DNA from: Streptomyces sp. LX-29
Lineage (GTDB): Bacteria; Actinomycetota; Actinomycetes; Streptomycetales; Streptomycetaceae
Assembly (NCBI RefSeq): GCF_029541745.1
Contig: NZ_CP089746.1
Span: 5,961,559-6,025,558 of the forward strand
Reading direction: 5' to 3'
DNA length: 64,000 nucleotides
Below the pieces are notes generated by a model. The model was not told the DNA's origin and made no database searches. It saw nothing but the letters and a program-made list of their open reading frames with translations. How positions within the stretch are numbered: the stretch's first letter is position 1; each line of letters begins with the position of its first letter. The position numbers and the translations under genes are program-made. Shown piece by piece: positions 16,661 through 24,832 of this stretch.

Positions 16661-17931
16661 GTCCTCGTTCGCGTACGGCGCCACGTCGCGTCGGGTGCGC
16701 GCTGCTGGTCGGACTGGTCGCGGCCGGAGGCGCCGCCTGCGGCGGCCCCTCCGGGCAGCCGCTCTCCGCCACCCCGTACGACGCCACGGGACAGATCTCC
16801 TTCAGCGGGGTGGGGGGCGACCGGAAGGCCGATCCGGACAAGCCCCTGGAAGTGACCGCCAAGGGGGACGGCAGCCGCATCACGGATGTGACGGCCACGG
16901 ACGCCGCAGGACGGTACGTACGCGGCGAACTGAGCGCCGACGGCACCAGATGGCGTTCGACCGCTCCGCTCGCCGCAGGAGCCCACTACACGCTGCGCGT
17001 GAGCACCGAGAACGAGGACGGCAGGCCCGGACGCCGGGTGATCGGCTTCGACACCGCCCCGGCCGGCAAGCAGCTGCGCGTGACCTTCGGCCCGGAGGCG
17101 GGCACCTACGGGGTCGGCCAGCCCATCACCGCCCGGCTGAGCCGGCAGGTGGAGGACCCCTCCGCGCGGGCCGTCGTGGAGCGCGGACTGAAGGTGGAGT
17201 CGCGCCCCGCGGTGCAGGGCGTGTGGCACTGGGTGGACGGTCGGACGCTGCACTACCGGCCGCGCGAGTACTGGCCCGGCCGGGCCACCATCACCGTGCG
17301 CTCCACGCTGACCGGCGTCCGCGTCGGCGGTGAGCTGCACGGAGCCGCCACCAAGCCGCTGACGCTGCACACCGGCCCGCGCCTGGAGGCCATCGCCGAC
17401 GCCGGCACCCATCACATGACCGTGCTGCGGGACGGCGTCGCCATCCGCACCATCCCCATCACCACCGGCAAGCCCGGCTTCGCGACCCGCAACGGCGTCA
17501 AGGTGGTCCTGGCCAAGGAATCCTTCGTACGGATGCGCGGCACCAGCATCGGCATCCCCGAGGGCAGCTCCGACTCCTACGACCTGCCGGTCTACTGGGC
17601 CACCCGGGTCACCTGGAGCGGCGAGTACGTGCACGCGGCGCCGTGGTCGGTGGGCGCCCAGGGAGCGGCCAACGTCAGCCACGGCTGCACCGGTATGAGC
17701 ACCGCCGACGCCCAGTGGTTCTTCAACACCGTACGGGTGGGTGACATCGTCAAGGTCGTGGGCAGCGGCGGCGCCACCATGACGCCGTTCGACAACGGCT
17801 TCGGCGACTGGAACATGCCCTGGGAGCAGTGGCGCGAGGGCAGTGCCCTGGCGGGCCCGGCGACCGGTGGCGCGGCGGGACGGGACGCGGGCGGCCCGGC
17901 CGACACGGCCAGGCTGCGCCCCGGGGTGTGA
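16651..17931 (+). CDS. Lipoprotein L,D-transpeptidase (YkuD/ErfK family)
   Basis: A 426-residue exported enzyme that forms 3-3 peptidoglycan crosslinks. A signal peptide ends in a lipobox with Cys30 (GAACGG). Two Ig-like domains follow, then the YkuD catalytic domain with H344-G-C346-T-G in NVSHGCTGMS, where Cys346 is the nucleophile. The C-terminus has aromatic GDWNMPWEQW, typical of mycobacterial and streptomycete Ldt proteins. It sits between the oxidase operons but has its own apparent leaderless promoter. Its place there is probably historical rather than functional. Confidence 0.93.
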   Translation: MSHSPRSRTAPRRVGCALLVGLVAAGGAACGGPSGQPLSATPYDATGQISFSGVGGDRKADPDKPLEVTAKGDGSRITDVTATDAAGRYVRGELSADGTRWRSTAPLAAGAHYTLRVSTENEDGRPGRRVIGFDTAPAGKQLRVTFGPEAGTYGVGQPITARLSRQVEDPSARAVVERGLKVESRPAVQGVWHWVDGRTLHYRPREYWPGRATITVRSTLTGVRVGGELHGAATKPLTLHTGPRLEAIADAGTHHMTVLRDGVAIRTIPITTGKPGFATRNGVKVVLAKESFVRMRGTSIGIPEGSSDSYDLPVYWATRVTWSGEYVHAAPWSVGAQGAANVSHGCTGMSTADAQWFFNTVRVGDIVKVVGSGGATMTPFDNGFGDWNMPWEQWREGSALAGPATGGAAGRDAGGPADTARLRPGV

Positions 17932-17998
17932 CGACGGGTCGGTGGCGCACCCGTACGGGGGACGTGCGGACCAGGCCCAGGTCGCCCCGATGCGCGGG

Positions 17999-18403
17999 TC
18001 AGGCCGCCCCGAGCGTGGTCCGCCGGCGCAGCAGGCCGGCCAGCGCCTCGGCGAAGATCACCGGGTCCACCGGATGGGTGACGGCGGCGTCCGCGCGGCT
18101 CCAGGTGGCCAGCCAGGCGTCCTGCGCGCGGCCGATGAGCAGCAGCACCGGAGGGCAGCGGAAGATCTCGTCCTTGATCTGCCGGCACACCCCCATGCCG
18201 CCGGCCGGAACCGCCTCCCCGTCCAGCACGCAGGCGTCGACGCCGCCCTCCTCCAGGGCCGCCAGCACCGCGGGGAGGGTGGCGCACTCCAGGAACTCCA
18301 CCGGCGGCACATCGGCCGCGGGGCGCCGCCCGGCAGCCAGCCGGACCTGCTCGCGAACGGTCGCGTCATCGCTGTAGACCAGGACCGTGGCGGTCGGCTG
18401 CAT
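17999..18403 (-). CDS. Atypical single-domain receiver-like protein
   Basis: A 134-residue CheY-like fold with no output domain. It retains the acidic pair at 12-13 (YSDDATVREQV) and an Asp61 at the phosphorylation position (DACVLDGE). The invariant Lys before the last-loop Pro is replaced (VTHPVDP, His110-Pro111), so it may not respond to phosphorylation normally. A GGAGG site precedes ATG 18403. It is divergent from ctaE and convergent with the transpeptidase gene. Confidence 0.75.
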   Translation of the reverse strand: MQPTATVLVYSDDATVREQVRLAAGRRPAADVPPVEFLECATLPAVLAALEEGGVDACVLDGEAVPAGGMGVCRQIKDEIFRCPPVLLLIGRAQDAWLATWSRADAAVTHPVDPVIFAEALAGLLRRRTTLGAA

Positions 18404-18582
18404 TGTTCCTCCAGCTCGTAGACGGCCTTCAGGGCACGGCTTCGGTTCGGAACCGTTGCGCGGATGCTACTCCTCGGCCATCTGCCCGGGCAGGTGGCCG
18501 CCCATGCGGCGATGGGCCGTTCGGGCAGGGCACACGCCGTTGACACACCGAACGGCACCCCCCGGAGTGAGGGCTGGATAAG

Positions 18583-18603
18583 CGACCGACATAATGTCGG
18601 TCG
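18583..18603. promoter_or_regulatory. Perfect 21-bp palindrome across the ctaE start
   Basis: CGACCGACAT-A-ATGTCGGTCG is a perfect inverted repeat with 10-bp arms and one central base; the ATG of ctaE is inside its right arm. It could be an operator or, in RNA, a hairpin hiding the start. TTGACA at 18540-18545 and GGATAA at 18576-18581 lie upstream, but their spacing is too wide for a normal promoter. Confidence 0.7.
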
Positions 18604-19214
18604 TGGCGACAGCAACAGCAGTAGATACCGGGCACGCGCACCCGTCGGTCAACCGGCCGAACCTCACCAGCGTCGGAACCATCATCTGGCTCAGTTCCGA
18701 GCTGATGTTCTTCGCGGCCCTCTTCGCGATGTACTTCACCCTGCGATCGGTGACGGGCTCCGAGCACTGGAAGGAGATGGCTTCGGCCCTCAACTTCCCC
18801 TTCTCGGCCACCAACACCACGATCCTGGTGCTCTCCTCCCTCACCTGCCAGCTCGGCGTCTTCGCCGCCGAGCGCGGTGACGTGAAGAAGCTCCGCATGT
18901 GGTTCGTGATCACCTTCGTCATGGGTGCGATCTTCATCGGCGGCCAGGTCTTCGAGTACACCGAGCTGGTCAAGCACGAGGGCCTCTCGCTCTCGTCGGA
19001 CCCGTACGGTTCGGTGTTCTACCTGACCACCGGCTTCCACGGACTGCACGTGACGGGCGGACTCATCGCCTTCCTGCTGGTCCTGGGCAGGACGTACGCG
19101 GCCAAGAGGTTCACCCACGAGCAGGCGACCGCGGCCATCGTCGTGTCCTATTACTGGCACTTCGTCGATGTCGTCTGGATCGGCCTCTTCGCCACGATCT
19201 ACATGATCAAGTAA
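18594..19214 (+). CDS. ctaE: Cytochrome c oxidase subunit III, CtaE
   Basis: A 206-residue subunit III with five hydrophobic helices, containing NLTSVGTIIWLSSELMFFAA, TTGFHGLHVTGGL and SYYWHFVDVVWIGLFATIY. It stabilises the oxidase core and starts the ctaE-qcrCAB operon. ATG 18594 is used; GTG 18603 is an alternative. The region before it is shared with the divergent receiver-like gene. Confidence 0.96.
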   Translation: MSVVATATAVDTGHAHPSVNRPNLTSVGTIIWLSSELMFFAALFAMYFTLRSVTGSEHWKEMASALNFPFSATNTTILVLSSLTCQLGVFAAERGDVKKLRMWFVITFVMGAIFIGGQVFEYTELVKHEGLSLSSDPYGSVFYLTTGFHGLHVTGGLIAFLLVLGRTYAAKRFTHEQATAAIVVSYYWHFVDVVWIGLFATIYMIK

Positions 19215-19303
19215 TCCGGTGCCCAGGGGCTCGCGCGTCGAGCCCCGCACCGGAACAACGTCCTCAAGCATCGACGCAGAAGATCCTGACACCGGGGTAA
19301 TCC

Positions 19304-20113
19304 GTGAAAAAGCTCTCCGCACGACGACGCCATCCGCTGGCGGCGGTCGTCGTCCTACTCTTCGCGCTGGCGGTCACTGGGGGGCTGTACGCCGCGTTCG
19401 CGCCCGCGGACAAGGCGAAGGCCGATGACACTTCCCAGTCCCTCGCCATCGAGGAGGGCAAGAAGCTCTACGCCGTCGGCTGCGCAAGCTGCCATGGCAC
19501 CGGCGGTCAGGGCTCGTCCGACGGCCCGCCCCTGGTAGGCGTGGGCTCCGCCGCCGTCGACTTCCAGGTCAGCACCGGCCGCATGCCCGCGCAGCAGCCG
19601 GGCGCCCAGGTGCCGAAGAAGAAGAACATCTACACGGACGCGCAGATCGAGCAGCTGTCCGCGTACATCGCCTCCCTCGGCCCCGGCCCGGAGACGCCGA
19701 CCAAGGAGCAGTACAACCCCGCGGGCGCCGACAGCGGCAACGGTGGCGTGCTCTTCCGTAACAACTGCGCTCAGTGCCACAACTTCACCGGCAACGGTGG
19801 CGCGCTGACCCACGGCAAGTACGCGCCGCCGCTCGACGGTGTGTCTCCGAAGCACATCTACGAGGCCATGCAGACGGGCCCGCAGAACATGCCCTCCTTC
19901 CCGGACACCACCATGCCGGAGAAGGAGAAGCGGGACATCATCGCTTACCTCCAGAAGGTGAACAGCGAGGAGACCGAGACCCCTGGCGGCCTTGAGCTGG
20001 GCGGGCTCGGCCCGGTCAGCGAGGGCCTGTTCGCCTGGGTGTTCGGCATGTCCGCCATGATCGTCCTCGCCATCTGGGTCGCCGCCCGGACTGCAAAGGC
20101 CAAGAAGTCATGA
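19304..20113 (+). CDS. qcrC: Dihaem cytochrome c of bcc complex, QcrC
   Basis: A 269-residue membrane-bound dihaem cytochrome c. It has an N-terminal helix (HPLAAVVVLLFALAVTGGLY), haem sites C60-A-S-C-H64 and C155-A-Q-C-H159, and a C-terminal helix (GLFAWVFGMSAMIVLAIWVA). It passes electrons directly from the bc complex to the aa3 oxidase, replacing soluble cytochrome c. GTG 19304; it overlaps qcrA by four bases. Confidence 0.97.
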   Translation: MKKLSARRRHPLAAVVVLLFALAVTGGLYAAFAPADKAKADDTSQSLAIEEGKKLYAVGCASCHGTGGQGSSDGPPLVGVGSAAVDFQVSTGRMPAQQPGAQVPKKKNIYTDAQIEQLSAYIASLGPGPETPTKEQYNPAGADSGNGGVLFRNNCAQCHNFTGNGGALTHGKYAPPLDGVSPKHIYEAMQTGPQNMPSFPDTTMPEKEKRDIIAYLQKVNSEETETPGGLELGGLGPVSEGLFAWVFGMSAMIVLAIWVAARTAKAKKS

Positions 20114-21159
20114 GTAGCCAAGACACTTCACACACTGAGAACCTGCCCGAAGAGCAGGGCAAGGGCGCGGTAGCGACCCACGACAACCCGTTCGCCGACC
20201 CGGGGATGCCGCCGCACGAGCACCGCATCCAGGACATCGACGCCAAGGCCGCCGCGCGGACCGAGCGTACGATCGCGCTGCTGTTCGTGATCTCGATGCT
20301 CTCCACGGTCGCGTTCATCGCCTCCTACGTGGCCTTCCCGGTCGACAAGGTCGTCTACATCTGGCCGATCGGGCACGTCAGCGCGCTCAACTTCTCGCTG
20401 GGCATGACGCTGGGCCTCGCGCTCTTCTGCATCGGCGCGGGTGTGGTCCACTGGAGCCGCACCCTGATGTCCGACGTGGAGATCGCCCAGGACCGGCACC
20501 CGGTCAGCGCCGACGAGGACGTCCGGGCCCAGGCCTACGAGGACTTCCGGATCGGCGCCGAGGAGGCCGGCTTCGGTCGCCGCAAGCTGGCCCGCAACAC
20601 GCTCTTCGGCGCGGTCGCGCTGGTGCCGCTGTCCGGCCTGGTGCTGCTGCGTGACCTCGGCCCGATGCCGGAGGACAAGCTCCGGCACACCAAGTGGGCC
20701 AAGGGCAAGCGGCTGATGAACCAGAACACCATGCAGCCGCTGCGTCCCGAGGACATCGCCGTGGGCTCCCTCACCTTCGCCATGCCCGAGGGCATGAGCG
20801 AGGAGGACCACGACTTCCAGGTCCAGATCGCCAAGGCCGCCCTGATGATCGTCCGGATCCAGCCGGAGAACATCAAGGACAAGCAGGAGCTGGACTGGTC
20901 GCACGACGGCATCGTCGCGTTCTCGAAGATCTGCACCCACGTCGGCTGCCCGATCAGCCTGTACGAGCAGCAGACCCACCACGTGCTGTGCCCCTGCCAC
21001 CAGTCGACCTTCGACCTCGCCGACGGCGGTCGGGTGATCTTCGGCCCGGCCGGCCACGCCCTGCCGCAGCTGCAGATCACGGTGAACAAAGAGGGCTACC
21101 TCGAGGCCAAGGGTGACTTCGCGGAGCCCGTCGGCCCGGCCTACTGGGAGCGCGGATGA
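20110..21159 (+). CDS. qcrA: Rieske iron-sulfur subunit, QcrA
   Basis: A 349-residue actinobacterial Rieske protein with three membrane helices near the N-terminus. The [2Fe-2S] ligands are C275 and H277 (CTHVGC) and C294 and H297 (CPCH); C280 and C296 form the expected disulfide. It accepts electrons from menaquinol at the QcrB site. It overlaps both neighbours by ATGA. Confidence 0.97.
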   Translation: MSSQDTSHTENLPEEQGKGAVATHDNPFADPGMPPHEHRIQDIDAKAAARTERTIALLFVISMLSTVAFIASYVAFPVDKVVYIWPIGHVSALNFSLGMTLGLALFCIGAGVVHWSRTLMSDVEIAQDRHPVSADEDVRAQAYEDFRIGAEEAGFGRRKLARNTLFGAVALVPLSGLVLLRDLGPMPEDKLRHTKWAKGKRLMNQNTMQPLRPEDIAVGSLTFAMPEGMSEEDHDFQVQIAKAALMIVRIQPENIKDKQELDWSHDGIVAFSKICTHVGCPISLYEQQTHHVLCPCHQSTFDLADGGRVIFGPAGHALPQLQITVNKEGYLEAKGDFAEPVGPAYWERG

Positions 21160-22790
21160 GTACGTCAACCGATACGCGCCGCGAGGGCGGCAAGGCCCCG
21201 CGCGGCGAGCGTCTCGCCGACTGGGCGGACGGCCGGCTCGGCACCAACAAGATGGCCAAGGGCGCGCTGCGCAAGGTCTTCCCGGACCACTGGTCGTTCA
21301 TGCTGGGCGAGGTCGCGCTCTACAGCTTCGTCATCATCATCCTCACGGGTGTGTACCTGACGCTGTTCTTCCACCCCAGCATGGAAGAGGTCACGTACCA
21401 CGGTCCGTACGTCCCGATGCAGGGCGTGCGGATGTCGGAGGCCTTCGCCTCGACCCTCGACATCAGCTTCGAGGTGCGCGGTGGTCTGCTGATCCGTCAG
21501 ATCCACCACTGGGCCGCGCTGATCTTCCTCGCGGCGATGATGGTGCACATGATGCGGGTGTTCTTCACCGGCGCCTTCCGCAAGCCGCGTGAGGTCAACT
21601 GGCTCTTCGGCTTCCTGCTGCTGGTGCTGGGCATGTTCACCGGCTTCACCGGCTACTCGCTCCCGGACGACCTGCTGTCCGGTACCGGTATCCGGTTCAT
21701 CCAGGGTGTGTTCCTGTCGATCCCGCTGGTCGGCACGTACATCTCGATGTTCGTGTTCGGCGGCGAGTTCCCGGGTATGGACGTGATCCCGCGGCTGTAC
21801 TCGGTGCACATCCTGCTGCTGCCGGGCATCATGCTCGGCCTGGTGGTCGCCCACCTGATCCTGGTCTTCTACCACAAGCACACCCAGTGGCCGGGCCCGG
21901 GCAAGACCGAGAAGAACGTCGTCGGCATGCCCTTCATGCCGGTCTACATGGCCAAGGCGGGCGGCTTCTTCTTCCTGGTCTTCGGTGTCATCGCGGTGAT
22001 CTCCGCGATCGCGACCATCAACCCGATCTGGGCCATCGGTCCGTACCGACCCGACCAGGTCTCCACCGGCGCCCAGCCCGACTGGTACATGGGCTTCGCC
22101 GAGGGTCTGGTCCGTGTGATGCCGGGTTGGGAGATCAACCTGTGGGGCCACACGCTGGTCCTGGGCGTGTTCATCCCGATCGTGCTCTTCCCGATCGTGC
22201 TCCTGGCGATGGGCGTCTACCCGTTCATCGAGTCCTGGATCACCGGTGACAAGCGCGAGCACCACCTGCTGGACCGGCCGCGGAACCGGCCGAACCGCAC
22301 CGCCTTCGGTGTGGCCTGGCTGACCGCGTACTTCGTGATGCTGATCGGTGGTGGCAACGACCTGTGGGCCACCCACTTCCACCTGTCGATCAACGCCATC
22401 ACCTGGTTCGTCCGGATCGGCTTCTTCGTCGGCCCGGTGCTGGCCTTCATCGCCACCAAGCGGATCTGCCTGGGTCTGCAGCGGCGCGACAAGGACAAGG
22501 TGCTGCACGGTCGCGAGACCGGCATCATCAAGCGCCTGCCGCACGGTGAGTTCATCGAGGTCCACGAGCCGCTCTCGCAGGAGCAGCTGCACACCCTCAC
22601 CTCGCACGAGCAGCCCAAGCCGCTCGAGCTCGGCCCCGAGGTCGACGAGAACGGCGTGAAGCGCAAGATCAAGCGCTCGGAGAAGCTGCGCGTGAAGCTC
22701 TCCAAGAGCTACTTCGGCGAGGGGTCGCAGATCCCGAAGCCGACCGCCGAGGAGTACCAGGAGATCACCAGCGGCCACGGCCACCACTGA
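21156..22790 (+). CDS. qcrB: Cytochrome b subunit, QcrB
   Basis: A 544-residue cytochrome b with eight or more helices. Haem-ligand histidines are in IRQIHHWAALIFLAAMMVHM and VHILLLPGIMLGLVVAHL. The quinol-oxidation loop reads GPYRPDQVSTGAQPDWYMGF (the PDW variant of the PEW motif). A ~130-residue charged C-terminal extension is typical of actinobacteria. It ends the operon and is followed by a T-rich terminator. Confidence 0.97.
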   Translation: MSTSTDTRREGGKAPRGERLADWADGRLGTNKMAKGALRKVFPDHWSFMLGEVALYSFVIIILTGVYLTLFFHPSMEEVTYHGPYVPMQGVRMSEAFASTLDISFEVRGGLLIRQIHHWAALIFLAAMMVHMMRVFFTGAFRKPREVNWLFGFLLLVLGMFTGFTGYSLPDDLLSGTGIRFIQGVFLSIPLVGTYISMFVFGGEFPGMDVIPRLYSVHILLLPGIMLGLVVAHLILVFYHKHTQWPGPGKTEKNVVGMPFMPVYMAKAGGFFFLVFGVIAVISAIATINPIWAIGPYRPDQVSTGAQPDWYMGFAEGLVRVMPGWEINLWGHTLVLGVFIPIVLFPIVLLAMGVYPFIESWITGDKREHHLLDRPRNRPNRTAFGVAWLTAYFVMLIGGGNDLWATHFHLSINAITWFVRIGFFVGPVLAFIATKRICLGLQRRDKDKVLHGRETGIIKRLPHGEFIEVHEPLSQEQLHTLTSHEQPKPLELGPEVDENGVKRKIKRSEKLRVKLSKSYFGEGSQIPKPTAEEYQEITSGHGHH

Positions 22791-22818
22791 TCTCCGAGCA
22801 GGACCAGCTGACGCCACA

Positions 22819-22874
22819 GCCGAGGGCCTCGGCCCGCCCCTTGAGGGCGGTGCCGGGGCCCTCGGCCCGTTTTT
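22819..22874 (+). terminator. Terminator of ctaE-qcrCAB
   Basis: Arms GCCGAGGGCC (22819-22828) and GGCCCTCGGC (22857-22866) enclose an inner CCGCCC/GGGCGG stem and are followed by TTTTT. It is one of the few terminators here with a T-run. Confidence 0.9.
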
Positions 22875-23002
22875 GAGGGCTCGGTTCGCCTCCGGGCGCT
22901 TCAAGCGGCTGCCGACGGTCGACCGTGCTCGCCTGCTCGTTCCTCACAGGCTCCGCGCGCTCTCCCTTTCGGCAGCCGCGCGCCCTTCGGCTCACTCGCC
23001 GG
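22872..23002. repeat. Inverted copy of the 4.0-kb repeat element
   Basis: Read on the minus strand, these ~131 bp match 3987-4117 at about nine bases in ten, including the palindrome ACGGTCGACCGT (here 22915-22926) and the ending GAACCGAGCCCTCAAA. The two copies face each other 18.8 kb apart. The remaining gap to trpD (23003-23223) shows no other feature apart from the trpD ribosome site. Confidence 0.9.
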
Positions 23003-23223
23003 GGCGTGCGGGGCCGGTCCGTGCGGGGCCAGGCCGTGGCGGCCGCGGGCCCTCGCGGGTGTCCGCTCCTCGGGCAACGCGCCGGGCGGCCGCCGGGCGC
23101 CGATAGGCTGAGCATGCGCACCCGCGCGTACGCGCGCGGTGTGTCAAGAGCGTGGCACCGCGCGCAACGGCGCGGGCCGCCCGGATCGACGCGGATGAGA
23201 CCGACCACCCAGGAGTGTGGACC

Positions 23224-24288
23224 ATGAACGTTGTGACCCCGGCAGGCGGCGACAGCGCGACGGCCCGCACCTGGCCGGACGTACTGAACTCGCTGCTGAG
23301 CGGCGCCGACCTGAGCGCCGAGGACACCGCGTGGGCGATGGACCGGATCATGCGGGGCGAGGCGACCGACGCCCAGATCGCCGGCTTCGCGGTCGCCCTG
23401 CGGGCCAAGGGCGAGACGGTGGCCGAGGTGTCCGGACTCGTCCAGACCATGTACGCGCACGCCAACCTGATCGAGGTGCCCGGCCCCACCGTCGACATCG
23501 TGGGCACCGGCGGCGACCGCGCCAGGACGGTGAACATCTCCACCATGTCGGCGCTGGTCGTCGCGGGCACCGGTGCCAAGGTCGTCAAGCACGGCAACCG
23601 CGCCGCGTCCTCCGCCAGCGGTTCCTCCGACGTCCTGGAGAAGCTCGGGGTCAATCTGGACCTGACCCCGCGCCGGGTGGTCGAGGTGGCCGAGGAGGCC
23701 GGGATCACCTTCTGCTTCGCGGTGAAGTTCCACCCCGCGCTGCGGCATGTCGCCCCCGCCCGGCGCGAGCTGGGCATCCCCACCACCTTCAACTTCCTCG
23801 GCCCGCTGACCAATCCGGCGCGGGTCACGGCCCAGGCCACCGGCGTCGCCGACGCCCGGATGGCGCCCATCCTCGCCGGTGTGCTCGCCGAGCGCGGCTC
23901 CTCCGCGCTGGTCTTCCGCGGCGACGACGGCCTCGACGAGCTGACCGTCACCTCCACCTCGCGGGTGTGGGTGGTCCGGGACGGCGCCGTGCGCGAGGAG
24001 ACGTTCGACCCCCGCGACGTCGGCATCGACCTGGTGCCGGTGGAGTCCCTGCGCGGCGCCGACGCCTCCTACAACGCGGACGTCGCCCGCCGGCTGCTGG
24101 CGGGCGAGACCGGCCCGGTGCGGGACGCGGTGCTGCTCAACTCCGCCGCCGCGCTCGTCGCCCTGGCGCCCGACGACCGGCCGCTCACCGCGCAGATCGC
24201 CGACGGCATCGAGCGCGCCGCCGAGGCCGTCGACTCCGGCGCCGCGCGCGCGGCCCTGGACCGCTGGGTGCTCGCCACCTCCCGTTGA
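23224..24288 (+). CDS. trpD: Anthranilate phosphoribosyltransferase TrpD
   Basis: A 354-residue enzyme of tryptophan synthesis that joins anthranilate and PRPP. The PRPP/Mg site is VDIVGTGGDRARTVNIST; KHGNRAASSASGSSDVLE binds anthranilate; FNFLGPLTNPAR is also conserved. ATG 23224 has AGGAG nine bases upstream. It stands alone, apart from the trpEG gene at 51-53 kb, as is usual in Streptomyces. Confidence 0.96.
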   Translation: MNVVTPAGGDSATARTWPDVLNSLLSGADLSAEDTAWAMDRIMRGEATDAQIAGFAVALRAKGETVAEVSGLVQTMYAHANLIEVPGPTVDIVGTGGDRARTVNISTMSALVVAGTGAKVVKHGNRAASSASGSSDVLEKLGVNLDLTPRRVVEVAEEAGITFCFAVKFHPALRHVAPARRELGIPTTFNFLGPLTNPARVTAQATGVADARMAPILAGVLAERGSSALVFRGDDGLDELTVTSTSRVWVVRDGAVREETFDPRDVGIDLVPVESLRGADASYNADVARRLLAGETGPVRDAVLLNSAAALVALAPDDRPLTAQIADGIERAAEAVDSGAARAALDRWVLATSR

Positions 24289-24471
24289 CCCCGCCGGCCC
24301 GTCCGGGGGGTACGGAGGTCCCGGCCCCCCGGTCCCGCGGGCTGGCGTACGGTCAGCAGCGCCTGGCCGGGGGTGTGGGGGGGGCGAAGGCACCCCCACC
24401 CTGCCCTCGGCCGAGGTGAGGTCGGCGGTGCGCCCGCCGGCCCGCGGTCCCGTCCGGGATGCGGACCGCGG
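24289..24471. other. Gap upstream of riboswitch promoter
   Basis: These GC-rich bases between trpD and the riboswitch promoter show no convincing gene, hairpin or repeat. Confidence 0.5.
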
Positions 24472-24499
24472 TTGCGCCAGGGCCGTCGTTTGGCATACT
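24472..24499 (+). promoter_or_regulatory. Promoter of SAM-IV leader
   Basis: TTGCGC at 24472-24477, a 16-bp spacer and CATACT at 24494-24499 form a sigma70-type promoter. The predicted start (~24506) coincides with the first stem of the riboswitch. Confidence 0.6.
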
Positions 24500-24505
24500 T
24501 GCGGT

Positions 24506-24640
24506 CAGGTCACGAGTGACAGCGACTACGGCCCCGGCCCGCTGTCCGGCAACCCTCCGTCCGTGGCGGGGTGCCCCGGGTGATGACCGGGTCGCAGGCA
24601 GCGAGGTCTGCGGCAAGCGCGGATCCCTCGCCAGGGATCC
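24506..24640 (+). ncRNA. SAM-IV riboswitch
   Basis: The leader has the features I know from the actinobacterial SAM-IV class: GGTCACGAGTGACAGCGAC at the 5' end, CGCTGTCCGGCAACCCTCC pairing back to it, GTGGCGGGGTGCCCCGGGTG, and a GACCGGGTCGCAGGCAGC pseudoknot/stem region. A perfect hairpin GGATCCCT-CGCC-AGGGATCC (24621-24640) follows and may be the expression platform. It should switch off the downstream aminotransferase gene when SAM is abundant. Confidence 0.85.
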
Positions 24641-24832
24641 TGGTCGTCGAGGGAGCTCTTCCGTGATTCAGCGAATGCTCTAGGGCCTACGGCCCGTTCT
24701 CTTCCCCCTCCTCCGCCGTCGCGGCACAGCCGTCGCGCGCGTTGAGGCAACACCCCGTGCCCCGGGCCCCGTTGGGCCGCCCCGCGCGGGTTTTCTGAGC
24801 CATTCCGCACTGTCCCGCCGGGAGATATCGCC

